Shown: positions 1 to 10,835, counted from the stretch's first letter. The stretch is DNA of 64,000 nt from Chionoecetes opilio (GCA_016584305.1 JACEEZ010023434.1:112032-176031), one strand, 5' to 3'. Numbers and translations are program-made. Notes: generated from the sequence alone by a model not told the origin.

Positions 1-65
1 AGACGAGTGTTTACGAGCGCCTCACTCTTCTTCCTCTTGTGACCTGCATCACCTCTGTTCTTCCC

Positions 66-652
66 TTACCGTGGACACTTTTTTAATGCACTCAAAGGGG
101 TAGCACTTTTAGCACTTGACATAATCTTCTCCTTGTCCTTATTAATAGTTACGACAGTCGACGGGGAAAGGCTAAACCAATTAGCCATGTCCTTCACTCG
201 CACGCCTTCGTCAAATTTCTTGAGAATCGCTATCTTAGTCTCTAGTGTTATGGCTTTTCTGGCTTTCTTGGGCTTAGGACCACCCACACTAGCACTGGCA
301 CCATGCTTGGGAGGCATTATTCACTGAAATAATCACTGAAATGTCTGATTATACACAATAATGTTCATAAACACAGCACGACCGGTCGGAGAATATGTAA
401 ACAAACAATCTTGAGCGTCCCCGCGTGTGGATGTGCTGAGCCAATGGTTCTGTTTACTGAACTTTTTACAATATTTAGGTGTTATAAATATTCTTACTAT
501 TTATGTATTAAATTTTTTTATTTTATTTTGTTTATGAATTTACGAACTTTTGTTCGTAACTTCGAATTATTCGTGTGTAAACCGAATTTTGGGACAAAAT
601 AATTTTGTTCGTATCTTCAAAAATTCGTAAATAGAGTGTTCGTAAATCACGG
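66..652 (-). mobile_element. Tigger/pogo-like DNA transposon, 5' part with transposase N-terminus
   Basis: An 83-residue reading frame (317 to 66) starts MPPKHG and has a basic lead (KPKKARKAIT) followed by a helix-turn-helix of the CENP-B/psq type (ITLETKIAILKKFDEG, then VKDMANWFSLSPSTV). That is the DNA-binding N-terminus of pogo/Tigger transposases, which are normally about 500 residues with a DDE domain. Only the N-terminus is seen here: the frame stops at 66 and the rest is lost or lies left of the window. The terminal repeat reads CCGTGATTTACGAACACTC inward from 652, next to a TA at 653-654, as expected for this group. Non-functional as seen. Confidence 0.75.
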
Positions 653-662
653 TATGAGTGTA

Positions 663-974
663 GCTAGGAAATTTCGACCCTTAAAAAAAAGAAAAAAAAG
701 AAGAAGAAGGAGAAGGTCCGAATAATCGAGAGGTTTTACTGTACCTTGGAAAGTACCGTCTCCAGCAAGGGGGCAGGATTTTTTGCATCGTTAAAAAAGA
801 CAGCCTTTAGGTAATCTTGCATGCTCAGATAAAGAGTTAAATAATGAAAGGAAAGTTTTAGATAAGTTTTCAACACAAAGCTAATAATTCAAGATGTTAA
901 GATTTAGATAATAATAATATTTTGGATTTAATTAACAGTGATAATTCAGGGCTCAAGACAATATTTTTTTCAAC
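663..974. other. Intergenic/intronic stretch without a recognised gene
   Basis: A/T-rich sequence with purine-rich AAG repeats near 690-715. I recognise no coding region or repeat family. Confidence 0.5.
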
Positions 975-1085
975 ATCACAAAGGACTGGCCAAGGGCAAA
1001 AATTAAAAAAGTGGTCACAAAAAACCCGCTTAGTTGCCAATCCCTCCAAAGAAGACAGTAAGAGAATAATATAAGTTAGGTGGCA
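975..1085 (-). mobile_element. Jockey-like retrotransposon 3'-tail fragment
   Basis: This matches, in reverse orientation, the 3' untranslated tail of the retroelement at 17850-19705: 'ggactggccaagggca', then the 'gcttagttgcca' block, then 'aagaagacagtaagagaat'. It is a short, decayed, coding-free fragment. The same tail recurs at 4722-4982, 38780-39065 and 56175-56580. Confidence 0.65.
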
Positions 1086-1244
1086 ATAAATACAGTAGCA
1101 GGTATTTTCTATTGCCAAAGACATGTATGGTGTCTCTTGGGGAAAGTTCTTACGGCTATTAACCAGGGTAGAACAAGAACTAACGGATTCAAGCTAGAAA
1201 AACGTAATTTAAAAGTGAAATAGGGAAAAACTGGTTCACAATTA

Positions 1245-1438
1245 GGGTGGTAAATGATTAGAATGGACTCAGTCGTCAGGTAGTTAGTGCGGAGTCAATA
1301 GGGAGCTTTAAAACGAGTCTGGATAAATTCATGGATGGGGATGAAAGGTGGATGTAGGTAGTGTTAAGTAACAGGAACTACCTCGTGTAGGTCTCACGGC
1401 CTCTTGTAGCTTCCTTATTTTCTTATGTTCTTATGTTC
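1245..1438 (+). mobile_element. CR1/L2-like non-LTR retrotransposon 3' end
   Basis: Read on the plus strand, the sequence encodes the typical last residues of a CR1/L2 ORF2 (SFKTSLDKFMDGDERWM, then stop), preceded by a broken 'WN-L' segment. About 60 bp later it ends in tandem 8-bp TTCTTATG units, the kind of short terminal repeat that marks CR1-type 3' ends. The copy is 5'-truncated. Related tails lie at 20728-20797 and, on the minus strand, at 45862-46046. Confidence 0.75.
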
Positions 1439-1580
1439 CAGCCATTCGCCACGTGCAGCAACCAAGCCTCCTTGATACAACTCGTGGATATGATCAAACC
1501 TTCAAACAATCAACCCATCTACCACTGATGGGTATACCCTAGTTAGTGCTAGCAAAGGTAGTCTTTCAGTCTAGGTAGTA

Positions 1581-2468
1581 CAGGGAGGTCCCGAAGATAC
1601 GAGCAGTTAGGTTCCACCTGGCATACTCGTAAAGCGAAATCTCGTATAACGAAACACATAACTAATGGTAAAATATAGGTTTGCTTCCCAGGATCCCATC
1701 AATAAAAAAAGAAAAAAGAGAAAAAAAAAGACATGTTTTTCAAGCTAAAATAAACTATAGCAAACACAACAAACACACAGCGTCTATATTACCCACACTG
1801 TACTACCTATTCTGTAGAAAAAGCATTCTGAAAGAGAAAATAGCACACAAAATAACATAACTGCACATTAATTAAACATAAAACATGCATAACAAGCAAA
1901 AAAGACGTTGTAATGTAGGGGATGCCGCGTGATACAAGAGAAGGTAGTGTAGCGGTCCCAAGTTTGGGGCAGCACACCTGCTATTTACCCCTAAAGGTCA
2001 GGCCGCGCCATATGCTTAATTACCCTTCAGGTCACGCCTTGCTAGGGGTGACCTGACTGCAGTCCCAAGGTTGGGGCTGCACACCTGCTAATTACCCCTA
2101 AAGGTCAGGCCGCGCTATATGCTTAATTACCCTTCAGGTCACGCCTTGCTAGGGGTGACCTGACTGCGGTCCCAAGGATGGGGCTGCACACCTGCTAATT
2201 ACCCCTAAATGTCAGGCCGCGCCATATGCTTAATTAACCTTCAGGTCACGGCTTGCTAGGGGTGACCTCACTGGGGTCAACCAAATCCCCCTTTGTCCAG
2301 CCCAGGAGTGGTAGGGCGCGCATTTTGAACTTGATAATTTTACTCACCCCAGTTTGAATGTCGTATCATTGGATTTTCGATCTCGTATATTGAAAATAGA
2401 CCCTAATTTACACATCTCGTATCATCGGATTCTCGTATACCGAATGCTCGTATAACGGGACCTCCCTG
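1581..2468. mobile_element. Tigger-like MITE, family A copy 1
   Basis: Terminal inverted repeats begin CAGGGAGGTCCCG and include GATACGAGC/GCTCGTATAAC motifs. TA flanks both ends (1579-1580 and 2469-2470). The interior has about three tandem copies of a ~108-bp unit starting near 1956, 2064 and 2173 ('gtcccaag...ggggc...cacacctgct', then 'ggtcacgccttgctagggg'). No transposase is present, so it is non-autonomous. Other copies are at 27576-28281 and 58836-59612, and repeat number differs between them. Confidence 0.8.
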
Positions 2469-2589
2469 TATTAGGTAATTGCAGGGTGAGAATTTCACTT
2501 CAAATTGATAATAATTTCCACACCTAGGAATGTCTACCCTACTGTATGTTGATTTTGTAGTATGCTTTGTATATCTTTTATATGTAGTA

Positions 2590-2978
2590 CAGGTTGAAGT
2601 TCCCAAACTCGGCAACCTCGGGACCAGCGCCGAGCCGAGTAATGGAATTTTCTGACTTTTAGAACGTAGATATATTAAGGGGAAAAAAAGCATGAAAATC
2701 ACGTTTGGACGTTTGGGAGCCATAATACCAATAACAGACCTGTAGAAGTACACAAAATAACAGTGTACACAACTGTACAGTCACAACACCACTGAACAAT
2801 AACAACAAACAAATCGGCGGGAGAAACCAAGCGGCCTAGTGTGGTGGCACCCAGCAGCCGACCCGGCAACTACGCGCCGGGTTTTGGGTGTTCTGCCGTG
2901 TTTTGGAAAATCCGGAACCATAGCCGAGTTTTGGGTGTTGCCGAGTCTTGGTATGCCGAGTTTGGGAACTTCAATCTG
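2590..2978. mobile_element. Tigger-like MITE, family B copy 1
   Basis: The ends read CAGGTTGAAGTTCCCAAACT and its inverse, with TA on both sides (2588-2589 and 2979-2980). The interior carries CGGCAACCTCGGGACC and CCGAGTTTTGGGTG subterminal motifs. No coding capacity. Two more copies lie at 55765-56147 and 62581-63051. Confidence 0.8.
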
Positions 2979-3289
2979 TATATCCTTCTCTACACTCCAT
3001 CCATTGCTCTATGTTTTTTTCATTAAAGTGATCATTTCAATATCCCTCGATAAAACCTAAAGAAGGAAGATAATACCTATTAATAATAGCCTACAAGTGC
3101 TATGGGCTCCAACAAACAAACAAACAAAAAGAGTGACAGGGGTTTCAATGAAGAGAGTAAAACTAATTTGCGCGAGAAGTTAAGTGAGCTATTCTGGCAT
3201 CCCTTTAAATCTTTCACATGATGATACCATTGTCTCTCATAAATAAGCATAAACACTGCAAAATAATTTTTATACATTTTGAGCAAATG

Positions 3290-3290
<1 letters not shown>

Positions 3291-3324
<34 letters not shown>
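3291..3324. repeat. Poly(A) run
   Basis: About 34 consecutive A within an intron, some 20 bases from the splice donor of the exon ending at 3345. On the gene's strand it is a T run immediately downstream of the donor. Confidence 0.95.
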
Positions 3325-3326
<2 letters not shown>

Positions 3327-3344
3327 GAAGTGTTGTGGTGGTAC

Positions 3345-3469
3345 CTGAGGTGGGTGAGGCACGCCATAAGTGTCACACTTTCCGTCAGGTCTTTTAGGTA
3401 ACAACATTTGCCGCTGGGGCCAAGGTTGGACAACCGCAGGAACTTAAGTCGTGGACACCCAATGGCAAT
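3345..3469 (-). CDS. Exon of a second LRR-like host gene
   Basis: Read on the minus strand, this 125-bp segment lies between an acceptor (GAATCCCCCAG, exon from 3469) and a donor (GTACCA at 3344). It is open in phase 0 in, phase 2 out. The peptide begins IAIGCPRLKFLRLSNLG, a leucine-rich-repeat pattern, and continues with a second leucine-spaced segment ending LMACLTHLR. The preceding candidate exon (4282-4165) ends in phase 0, so the two join in frame as LHE-IAIGCPRLKF. The next exon would be left of the window. It could instead be an alternative 3' part of the gene whose stop lies at 12013. A poly(A/T) run and a MITE lie just downstream in the intron. Confidence 0.6.
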
Positions 3470-3608
3470 CTGGGGGATTCAAAAGCATTGTCATTAAAAA
3501 TAATGGAATTTGAGAAAGGATTACAGAAATAAAATCAGCCAATTTAGATTCTAGTATGAATTACATTCCTAAAGCAGCTTGCATCTATAATAATATAAGC
3601 GAAAGTGT

Positions 3609-3619
3609 GTGTGTGTGTG

Positions 3620-3670
<51 letters not shown>
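3609..3670. repeat. (GT)n(CTGT)n microsatellite
   Basis: A compound microsatellite of GT units followed by about a dozen CTGT units. It lies in the inferred intron between the two LRR-like exons. Confidence 0.95.
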
Positions 3671-3671
<1 letters not shown>

Positions 3672-4164
3672 CGCGATAGGTGCCACTCCCTGTGGCGGAA
3701 TCCCATCATATGTCACAGTTTTGGAATCAGGTTGACCAGGGGAAGGTTTTAAGCCCACTTATAAGATGATCTGATCCTTTTTTTTTTTTTTTTTTTAGCA
3801 GCCTATTAGCGAGAACTGTGAAGAAAAAAAAGTGGATTGCGAGAATTGAGGAAACCTTGATGTAGGGTGATGGGTGATGGGTGAGTGAATGGGTGGGGTG
3901 ATGGGTAATGGGTGTGGGGTGATAGGTGACTGAATGGGTGGGTGCAATCCTACTCCAGAATTGAGTGCCTCATTATATTGAAGAATATGTTATTGAACAA
4001 AGATTATATTTCTTTAATATATTTCGTTCATGATGAATTATGATGAATTAAGATTGTGTGTAAAATAGAAAACATAACCAAATCAATAAAACTAAGAAAA
4101 TTAAGGGTGTAACTGATCAAAAAATCGAATAAAATAGCAACATATAAGCTTCAGTCCAACTCAC

Positions 4165-4282
4165 CTCATGCAGGAACTCGCCGTTGGTCACCGGAATGCT
4201 GCATAGAGTCAAATGAGTGAGTCTCTTCAACTTTTTTATGTTTTTCAAAGCATGCCAATAAATGGGATTCCTTGGCAGTGAC
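4165..4282 (-). CDS. Exon of a second LRR-like host gene
   Basis: On the minus strand this 118-bp segment has an acceptor TTTTCTTCAG before 4282 and a consensus donor GTGAGT after 4165. It is open with phase 2 in and phase 0 out. The peptide reads SLPRNPIYWHALKNIKKLKR and then LTHLTLCSIPVTNGEFLHE, with the L-x-x-L-x-L spacing of a leucine-rich repeat. It joins in frame to the exon at 3469-3345. The exon upstream of it was not found. It does not fit in phase directly after 24826-24673, which leaves phase 1, so I treat it as a separate related gene or alternative isoform. Confidence 0.65.
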
Positions 4283-4370
4283 CTGAAGAAAAGATGTGAG
4301 GTGATAAAAGTCTCATTAAAAGTCTCCATATCAAAATCATGCATATCTCTACCAGCTCTTAGATGCTATT

Positions 4371-4523
4371 CTCTCTCTCTCTCTCTCTCTCTCTCAGGTC
4401 CTATAAAAGCTTCGGCTTATTGGACCTGGCTTTATCACTATATGTAATATGTTCATATGTACAAAACTACATGGCCAAATAAATATATCAATATCAATAT
4501 CTCTCTCTCTCTCTCTCTCTCTC
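4371..4523. repeat. Two (CT)n microsatellites
   Basis: (CT)n tracts occupy about 4371-4396 and 4499-4522, separated by about 100 bp of unremarkable sequence. Confidence 0.9.
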
Positions 4524-4654
4524 CTCCTCATACAAACACATAGCAAATGGGAAATGAGTATATTAGAAAAACAAAAGTGGAAAAAGACCTGGGAGTAACG
4601 GTCACTACCAATCTTGCACCAGAAAGGCACATAAATAAGATCACTGGAGATATA

Positions 4655-4726
4655 CAGGAGAACCTCGTTTAACCGGCATTTAAAACAACGGCAGCCTCAA
4701 AACAACGGCACTAATCGTCCCAGGTG

Positions 4727-4761
<35 letters not shown>

Positions 4762-5105
4762 CCCACTGATAAACTCTGGAACTCTCTTCCTGTTTCTATT
4801 TTTCCACTTTCCTATGACTTAAATCTTTTCAAAAGAAGAGTAACAAGACACCTCCCGAACTAAATTGGCTCACCCCTCTTTTTTATTTTATTCTCTTACT
4901 GTCTTCTTTATAGGGACTGGCAACTAAGCGGACTTTGTGTTACCCATTTTTGTTGTGCCCTTGGCCGGTTCCTTGTGATGGGGTAAAAAAAAAAAAAAAA
5001 AGGGATTTTGGGCGATTCCATAAGAGTAACTCTCAAAACAACGGCAAAATGAGTTATCCGGCATGCGCTCCTCCCCGCGGGTGCCGGATAAACGAGGTTC
5101 TCCTG
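4655..5105. mobile_element. Tigger-like MITE, family C copy 1, with captured retroelement tail
   Basis: Ends read CAGGAGAACCTCGTTTAACC and inverse, with TA on both sides. Subterminal 'aacaacggca' repeats are present. Inside lies the 3' tail of the Jockey-like element (about 4762-4978: coding end 'LWNSLPVS...', stop, 3' UTR) bounded by a T run and an A run. The same tail sits inside copy 2 (38694-39164), so capture predates amplification of the family. Confidence 0.8.
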
Positions 5106-5283
5106 TATTAGGTCATTCAAAAATTACGTGATGCTTTTTTGGGAAATTTTGACCCCCTTCCTGGTTGTCGTGCCTTCTAACACATGTCCAGACCCCCTCT
5201 AGAAAATTATGTAACACTAGCTAGTACCCCCCCCCCCCTAATTAGTAAGTTTCCATTTTATTTTCACATATAATAATGTAAGT

Positions 5284-6236
5284 CTAGCCAAAGACTACTG
5301 TATACTGGACTTGTTTCTGGGGCTCCGTGCCAACCCGCCGATGACCAGTGGAGGCTGATCGGCAAGGGAAACTAGTGTTCCATGGAAACAGATAAGATAA
5401 GATTTTCATCCTATCTAGACACTTTGCAAGTACCAACTACAAGGTTATTGACTATACAAAGCGCCGCCACGTCAGCACGAACTAGGCGCACTCGAACCGC
5501 TGACCGAATGCACAGGGACGCTGCACATTGCGAGCTCACGTCTCTACCAACCTTGCCACCCTGCCGGGCTTCCATGAAAACATTAGTCTATGGTTTATCA
5601 ATATAAACGATATACTGTTATCTTTGGAAATGTTTGCTCTATAATATTATCACATAAAACACAGTAAAACACACTAAAGAAATGCCATTATGTGACTGAA
5701 GAAATGTGCATGCACTTAATTTTCACTTAAACTCGTCGCTATTCAAAGTTTTGCGAGACAACTTATAACATGGAGCATATCAATAGAAGCGGCATCAATC
5801 GGGTACTTTTTCCCGATTTATGATGTTATGTATTTAGTTAATGCTAATTTATGCATGGTGCTAATTCATTTATCAGAAAACGAAACATATCAATGGAAAG
5901 CTAATAAAATTTCGCTTCTATTGATATGCTCCAAGTTATAAGTTGTCTAACAAAATTTTAAATGGTGACGAGTTTAAGTGAATATTAAGTTCATTCCTAT
6001 TTCTTCAGAGTTTCATAATGGCATTTCTTTAGCGTGTTTTACTGTGTTTTATGTGATAATATTATAGAACAAACATTTCCGCGGATAAAAGTATATCATT
6101 TATACTGATAAACCATAGACTACTGTTTCCATGGAACACTTGTTTCCCTTGCCAATCAGCCTCCACTGGTCATCGGCGGGTTGGCGCAGAGCACCAGAAA
6201 CAAGTCCAGTATACAGTAGTCTTTGGTCTAGCCTAA
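5284..6236. mobile_element. Foldback (long inverted-repeat) element
   Basis: The two halves are imperfect inverted copies: 'agactactgtatactggac' at the left is matched by 'gtccagtatacagtagtct' at the right, and pairing continues inward through 'ccgatgaccagtggaggctg', 'ataatattatcacataaaac' and 'catatcaatagaagcg'. Arms are about 330 bp around a short centre near 5800-5880. No ORF is present. The left arm is interrupted by a SINE (5391-5569); the right arm preserves the uninterrupted sequence. Confidence 0.85.
5391..5569 (-). mobile_element. tRNA-derived SINE, family 1, copy 1
   Basis: On the minus strand it begins GCCCGGCAGGGTGGCAAGG, contains an A-box-like TGGTAGAGACG and a B-box GGTTCGAGTGC, and ends in a short ATCTT/TTATC tail. 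It is flanked by 13-bp near-identical direct repeats (TTCCATGGAAACA at 5378, TTCCATGAAAACA at 5570). Copies 2 and 3 are at 11760-11941 and 61756-61930, each with its own target duplication. It is not a functional tRNA. Confidence 0.85.
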
Positions 6237-6239
6237 GTA

Positions 6240-6307
6240 CAGTCAAACCTCGATATAACGGACCTCAATGTAACGGACTTCAGATGTAATGGACTCCATT
6301 TGCGTGA

Positions 6308-6339
<32 letters not shown>

Positions 6340-7405
6340 CATATCAGACCGCTTATCGCCGCTCGAATTGTCAACTCGTCATAATTGTATTATTTTCTCA
6401 TTTTACTTTGGAATGCTTGGGTTTTAAGGAGTTTTGATGTATCACATATTAAGATATATAAGGAAGGAGCCTGTGTTGCTAGTGATTTAGTGGTAGAAGG
6501 TGTGTATTGTTTAAAATAGTGACTATTAGTGTTATGGCGTGGCCGCTGCTACGTCTCCCTGTCACCTCAACACCCTAAATCACCCTTATCTAAGGTGACA
6601 CGCAGTGCTACACTGACCTAAATAGTGACACATGTATAGAACTGCACTTCACAACCATATATATATAATAATGAGCATTAGTCATGATAATAAGCAATAC
6701 CTTTGGAAGCCACGGCTGAATCTGGCTCGTAGTTTGTTTACCTTTCACTAGAGCTTGAGCTTGACTAGCCAGACGGTGAGAGAAAGCATCAACATTTTAG
6801 GGATAACCCATCACTTTACGGGAGACTTTTTCTTCCTTTTTATCTATTTTGGGGTGCTTATAATTTCTCATGATGCTGCTGCTGCTGCCGCAGCCGTGCT
6901 GCCAGGCGTGGATGAGCGCCTTGAAAGTATTTTCATATCTTTACTCATATGTATGAATAATAGCAATTCAAATGTGATTATATGTCTACATTCAACTAGA
7001 ATAATGAAATTTCATAGCATACCAAGCGGTAATGAGCGAGCCTGGATACTTACTACCTCTCCTAATACCAGTCCCGAACAGTCGTGGGCGAGTGTGCCAA
7101 ATCCCTGATGTAGCGCCAGTCACTGTTTACCTCCCAACATAGCTACACGGTCTGGTTGTGTTTGAGATTATTTATGATTTATTTCACGTGTAGGAGCGGA
7201 CCAAATTCAGCATGTAGTGCCAGTCACTGTTTACCTCCCAACATAGCTACACAGTCTGGTTGTCTGGTTGTGTGTGATTATTTCTCATTTACTTAACTTC
7301 TTTTTTTTCATATATTTTTCCACCTTTGGGAAAATACCTTCGCTATAACGGACAATCGGCTGTAACTCCTCCCCCCCTTTAGTCCGTTATATCGAGGTTC
7401 TACTG
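6240..7405. mobile_element. Tigger-like MITE, family D copy 1
   Basis: Ends CAGTCAAACCTCGATATAAC and inverse (slightly diverged as 'gttatatcgaggttctactg'), with TA flanks. Near the left end is a repeated 'aacggac' motif and a long T run (6309-6339). The interior is non-coding and shared with copies at 10836-11319, 51908-54930 and 56952-57587. It contains an intact version of the site where an RTE element inserted in the 51908 copy. Confidence 0.8.
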
Positions 7406-7726
7406 TACCTGCAAATTATGATGTCTTGGTTATTCTTTGAAAATGTTATGTAACACATAGCTGCACCCCACTCCCCCCACTACCACAACCATAACACTTC
7501 ACCATATCCCCCCTCCCTCCCTTAAGCAGTACATTTTTTTTTAATGGCCCCTAACCTCTTAGCCCGTGGGCTGCGGCAAGCCTTCTGGAAGCGCGATTTT
7601 CAATTGCATACAAAAACTGCGCCAACATTCGTAGAAGTCAAGAAACTGTGTCACATATACGCCTTGATGTCAGCCCTCGATAACACACACCACCATCTGC
7701 CTAACTACGCTGTACGCAGAGATATA

Positions 7727-7935
7727 CCACTCCTTGGGTTTTTTCCCAAGATCTTGGGATTTAGGTCCTGGCATTGGGATATTTTTTGTTTATCTTGGGA
7801 CTTTTGGAGGGATTATTCAAGTATTTCTCCAGTAGTTTATCTCAAGGTACGGTACCTATGCTTACCTTGAGATAAACTATTGGAGAAATACTTGAATAAT
7901 CCCCTCAAAATCTTGGGAAAAATCCCAAGGAGTGG
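7727..7935. mobile_element. Short palindromic foldback element
   Basis: The arms CCACTCCTTGGGTTTTT...CAAGTATTTCTCCAGTAGTT and their inverse pair around a centre near 7850 ('ggtacggtacc'). The right arm is about 90 bp and nearly perfect; the left arm has an extra ~30 bp. No ORF. Confidence 0.75.
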
Positions 7936-9000
7936 CACCCCTGATCCCACCTCTGCAGTCTCTCGCCAGCGGGTTGGTGCCATTCGCGCCAGATATTTCA
8001 ACTCCCGACCACAACCACACCACAACCCCATACGTTTGGGTTAAAAATAGATATATTGCCGGATGCGGATTTTTACTACCTTGACGTTGATGTGATTTTC
8101 ATCCAATTCAGTAATGGTCACTGTTTTTCTCACATCCACGCACTGGTGGCACAACAAAATTATTTGCTTCCGCAGTTCCCGGGTTAATGAATATTGTTAG
8201 GCATTGGTTGGTTATTAATTCCTTATTATTAACACGTACGTATCTGCATGTATATGTGTATGTGCACTGAGCAAGGATCACATGAATAAGTGATGGTAAG
8301 CCTGTGCTCAGGTAATTATCTATTCAGACTCAACACTTGCATTATATAATGGTATGTAGTCCTATCACAACAGGCTATTTCTTATGTACCTATCAATCAT
8401 TTCTATTTTTTTTATTCCCTGAAAATAGAGTACATTTTATCTCTTATATGATTATAGAATGAAGGGAGTTATAGATTCTATCTGGCATCTTGGTAGAGAT
8501 GCTGAATCAACACTATGTCGGCCGCACCTTGAACGCAGAGCGGCTGGGCAGTCCGACATGAGAGATCCCTTTACATTGAGGGGCGGAATCACGCTCCCGT
8601 CCTTCGGGGTGGACTCATTATTCCTTCAAGAGGGGTGGGGAGAATTGTCATACTCGTCGCATATATATTGTTGACCTTCCCTGCAACTCCCACAAGTTTA
8701 TGTAAGACAGAAGCTGTGTGGCGGTGGTACTGACAAAACATGTGTTGGGTCAAGTGACTGACATTCTAGAATATTCCGTATTTATACGTTACGGTGCACG
8801 AGTGATAAACCTGTATACATTGAGAATATATCCACTAAAGGTAATAAGTGTTTCCTGTGCAAACCCGGGTTTGCATTATAAAAACTTTAATATTATTTAG
8901 CCTTTCTGACCGCTCGAGGTAACACGCAACAAGTATAAACTGGATATTCAAATGTAAGTAAAAAACATAATAACTGCTTGCAAATGATAGCTTATGGTTG
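7936..9000. other. Non-repeat stretch; one short open frame on the minus strand
   Basis: No clear gene. On the minus strand around 8205-8075 there is a short open frame (LTRELRKQIILLCHQCVDVR and onwards) followed by a possible donor GTAGTA. I found no good acceptor, and the phase does not fit the exon at 4282, so it is not called as an exon. The remainder shows nothing recognisable. Confidence 0.4.
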
Positions 9001-9118
9001 TTTCAGTCACGCTGCTCGGACTACTGCTGAGCAGAAGGGTGGAATCTTGAGTTGGGAGTCACCTAGTGAAGGCTGTTGGTGAAACTTTTGGTTCAGTGTT
9101 CTCCACATATAGGCTATC

Positions 9119-9505
9119 TTGGGGAGGCAGTGGCCGAGTGGTTGGCGTCTTGGAGTGGTGAGCTTAATGTCCTGAGTTTGAATCCTGTCGGGGGCAACTC
9201 CTTCAAGAGCCTGGTAGGGGCGCATAAGGTCCTGAGTTCAAGTCCCACCAAGGAGCAACTGTCAAATCCATCGTCGAGTGGCTGAAGAAACCCGCATGCA
9301 GCTATAACCTGTTCTCCGATTGCGAGTGCGATGGAGGAGCTCCAGGGGCAGCATGAGCCTAAACTGAAGATCCGAACATCACAGAACACGGAATCTTCAC
9401 CTAAGACCACAGGTGTCACTATCAGCCTGCACCAGCCTGCGCCACAAACGGGCGAGATTAACCGACATCAAGACTCTCCATTAGCCTATACAGGCGCTAT
9501 AGGGT
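9119..9505 (+). mobile_element. tRNA-derived SINE, family 2, divergent plus-strand copy
   Basis: The head GGGGAGGCAGTGGCCGAGTGG contains an A-box (TGGCCGAGTGG) and is followed about 45 bp later by a B-box-like GAGTTTGAATCC; a second similar box follows at about 9234. The body shares the 'gattgcgagtgc...gagg', 'aggtgtcact' and 'caggcgctatagg' blocks with the copies at 23237, 40637 and 45421, and there is no long A tail. A 203-residue frame overlapping it is not a gene. Confidence 0.7.
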
Positions 9506-9516
9506 CCAATGCCAAT

Positions 9517-10157
9517 CCATGCTCAGCGGTCGTATTGTTTACATTTGGGCACACGACACTCACAGTTCACCTGCACCGCCTCCGTCAGTCCCCTGACTCC
9601 CACTGCCCCTGGTGCAGGAACATCTCTGAGACTATTGAACACTTTCTGCTGCCTCCCGCCAGGTGGCAGCATGCTCAGCGGTCGTATTGTTTACATTTGG
9701 GCACACGACACTCACAGTTCACCTGCACAGCCTCCGTTAGTCCGCTGACCCCCACTGCCCCTGGTGCAAGAACGTCTCTTGAGACTATTGAATACTTTCT
9801 GCTGCCTCCCGCCAGGTGGCAGCATGCTCAGCGGTCGTATTGTTTACATTTGGGCACACGACACTCACGGTTCACCTGCACTGCCTCAGTTAGTCCCCTG
9901 ACCCCCTCTGCCCCTGGTGCAGGAACGTCTCTTGAGACTTGAACACTTTCTGCTGCCTCCTGCCAGGTGGCAGCATGCTCAGCGGACGTAAAAGTCCGCG
10001 GCGGGGTAGTTGATATTGGCGGTTGCCGGACAGTAAATACTAGAGTAGGATAAACGTCCGGGGGTGGGTAATGGCATCAGACTGTTGCGATTCCCGGACT
10101 TTTGCGGTTCCCGGACCAGTGCTTCCCCTATTAGTCCGGGAAAACGAGGTTTGTGTG
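9517..10157. mobile_element. Tigger-like MITE, family E copy 1, left end missing, with ~155-bp tandem repeats
   Basis: The right end matches family E (GTCCGGGAAAACGAGGTTTG, ending at 10157 next to TA). It contains tandem units of about 152-155 bp beginning near 9520, 9672 and 9827 ('gctcagcggtcgtattgttt'), followed by the family-specific 'ggacgtaaaagtccgcggcg'. Each unit derives from the C-terminal coding region of the RNase H-bearing retroelement at 57837 (HLHRLRQSPDSHCPWC, then IEHFLL). Frames across it are artefacts of this origin. Confidence 0.75.
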
Positions 10158-10287
10158 TATTGTGGAAATTATCCACCATCCACCCTCTCAATAATTGGCA
10201 GAGTGGTGGTTTGTTTCCCCCCCCCCTTGTGAGGGAGGTATTGTCCACTCATCATAGGGGGTGTGTAGGGATATATAGTAACGTATA

Positions 10288-10337
10288 CAGTAAACCCTCT
10301 CGTATTCGGACCTTCATTATTCGGACTTCGATATTAT

Positions 10338-10370
<33 letters not shown>
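10288..10370. mobile_element. Tigger-like terminus, family G (left end only)
   Basis: TA followed by CAGTAAACCCTCTCGTATTC with a second 'attcggac' copy, then a T run to 10370. This is the plan of the other Tigger-like ends, but I found no matching inverted end in the window. Confidence 0.55.
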
Positions 10371-10375
<5 letters not shown>

Positions 10376-10835
10376 GGTAGGTAGGGTGTCATGATGTGAG
10401 TCAGTGAGGTTAGAGGCCCAGGCAGCCAGACAGAGCATTTATGATCCATCACTGAGAAGTATACAATTACAGTGTACTTTGTATACTGTATTCGTGGTTT
10501 CTTTGTTGTGTCCAAATGTTGTATTGGCGAGTGATCTGTGGCCATTGAGCCTTGGACCCAGATCCAGCAACGGAGGTCGTATCTCCAGCTACCACCCGCT
10601 CTCCCACCGCCTAGATACTACCTGCCCTTACTACCGTATCCAGCAAGCCTCCCTTGTTAGGTAGTTAACAGGTAGGAAGGCCCTGACTGGCTTGGACGAG
10701 TAATGACGTCATCAAACTTGTCATCAGTCACCAGCCAATAACAAATTGTTTCTAAAACTTTTCGACCAATCACATGTCAACAATACGTTTGACACGGCCT
10801 TTAAAGGTCATGTCAAATGGACACTTTTTCCATTA

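Noticed and set aside
3609..3720. (GT)n(CTGT)n followed by 'ccgcgataggtgccactccc' as a Helitron end
   Set aside because: No CTRR/hairpin terminus or second end could be found; treated as a microsatellite.
8075..8205. Minus-strand frame LTRELRKQIILLCHQC... as an upstream exon of the second LRR-like gene
   Set aside because: No good acceptor, and its phase-0 donor does not match the phase-2 acceptor at 4282.
9331..9942. A 203-codon frame with repeated HCPWC-like peptides, which looks like a zinc-finger gene
   Set aside because: It runs from a SINE into tandem units copied from a retroelement's C-terminus inside a MITE; no start or splice context.
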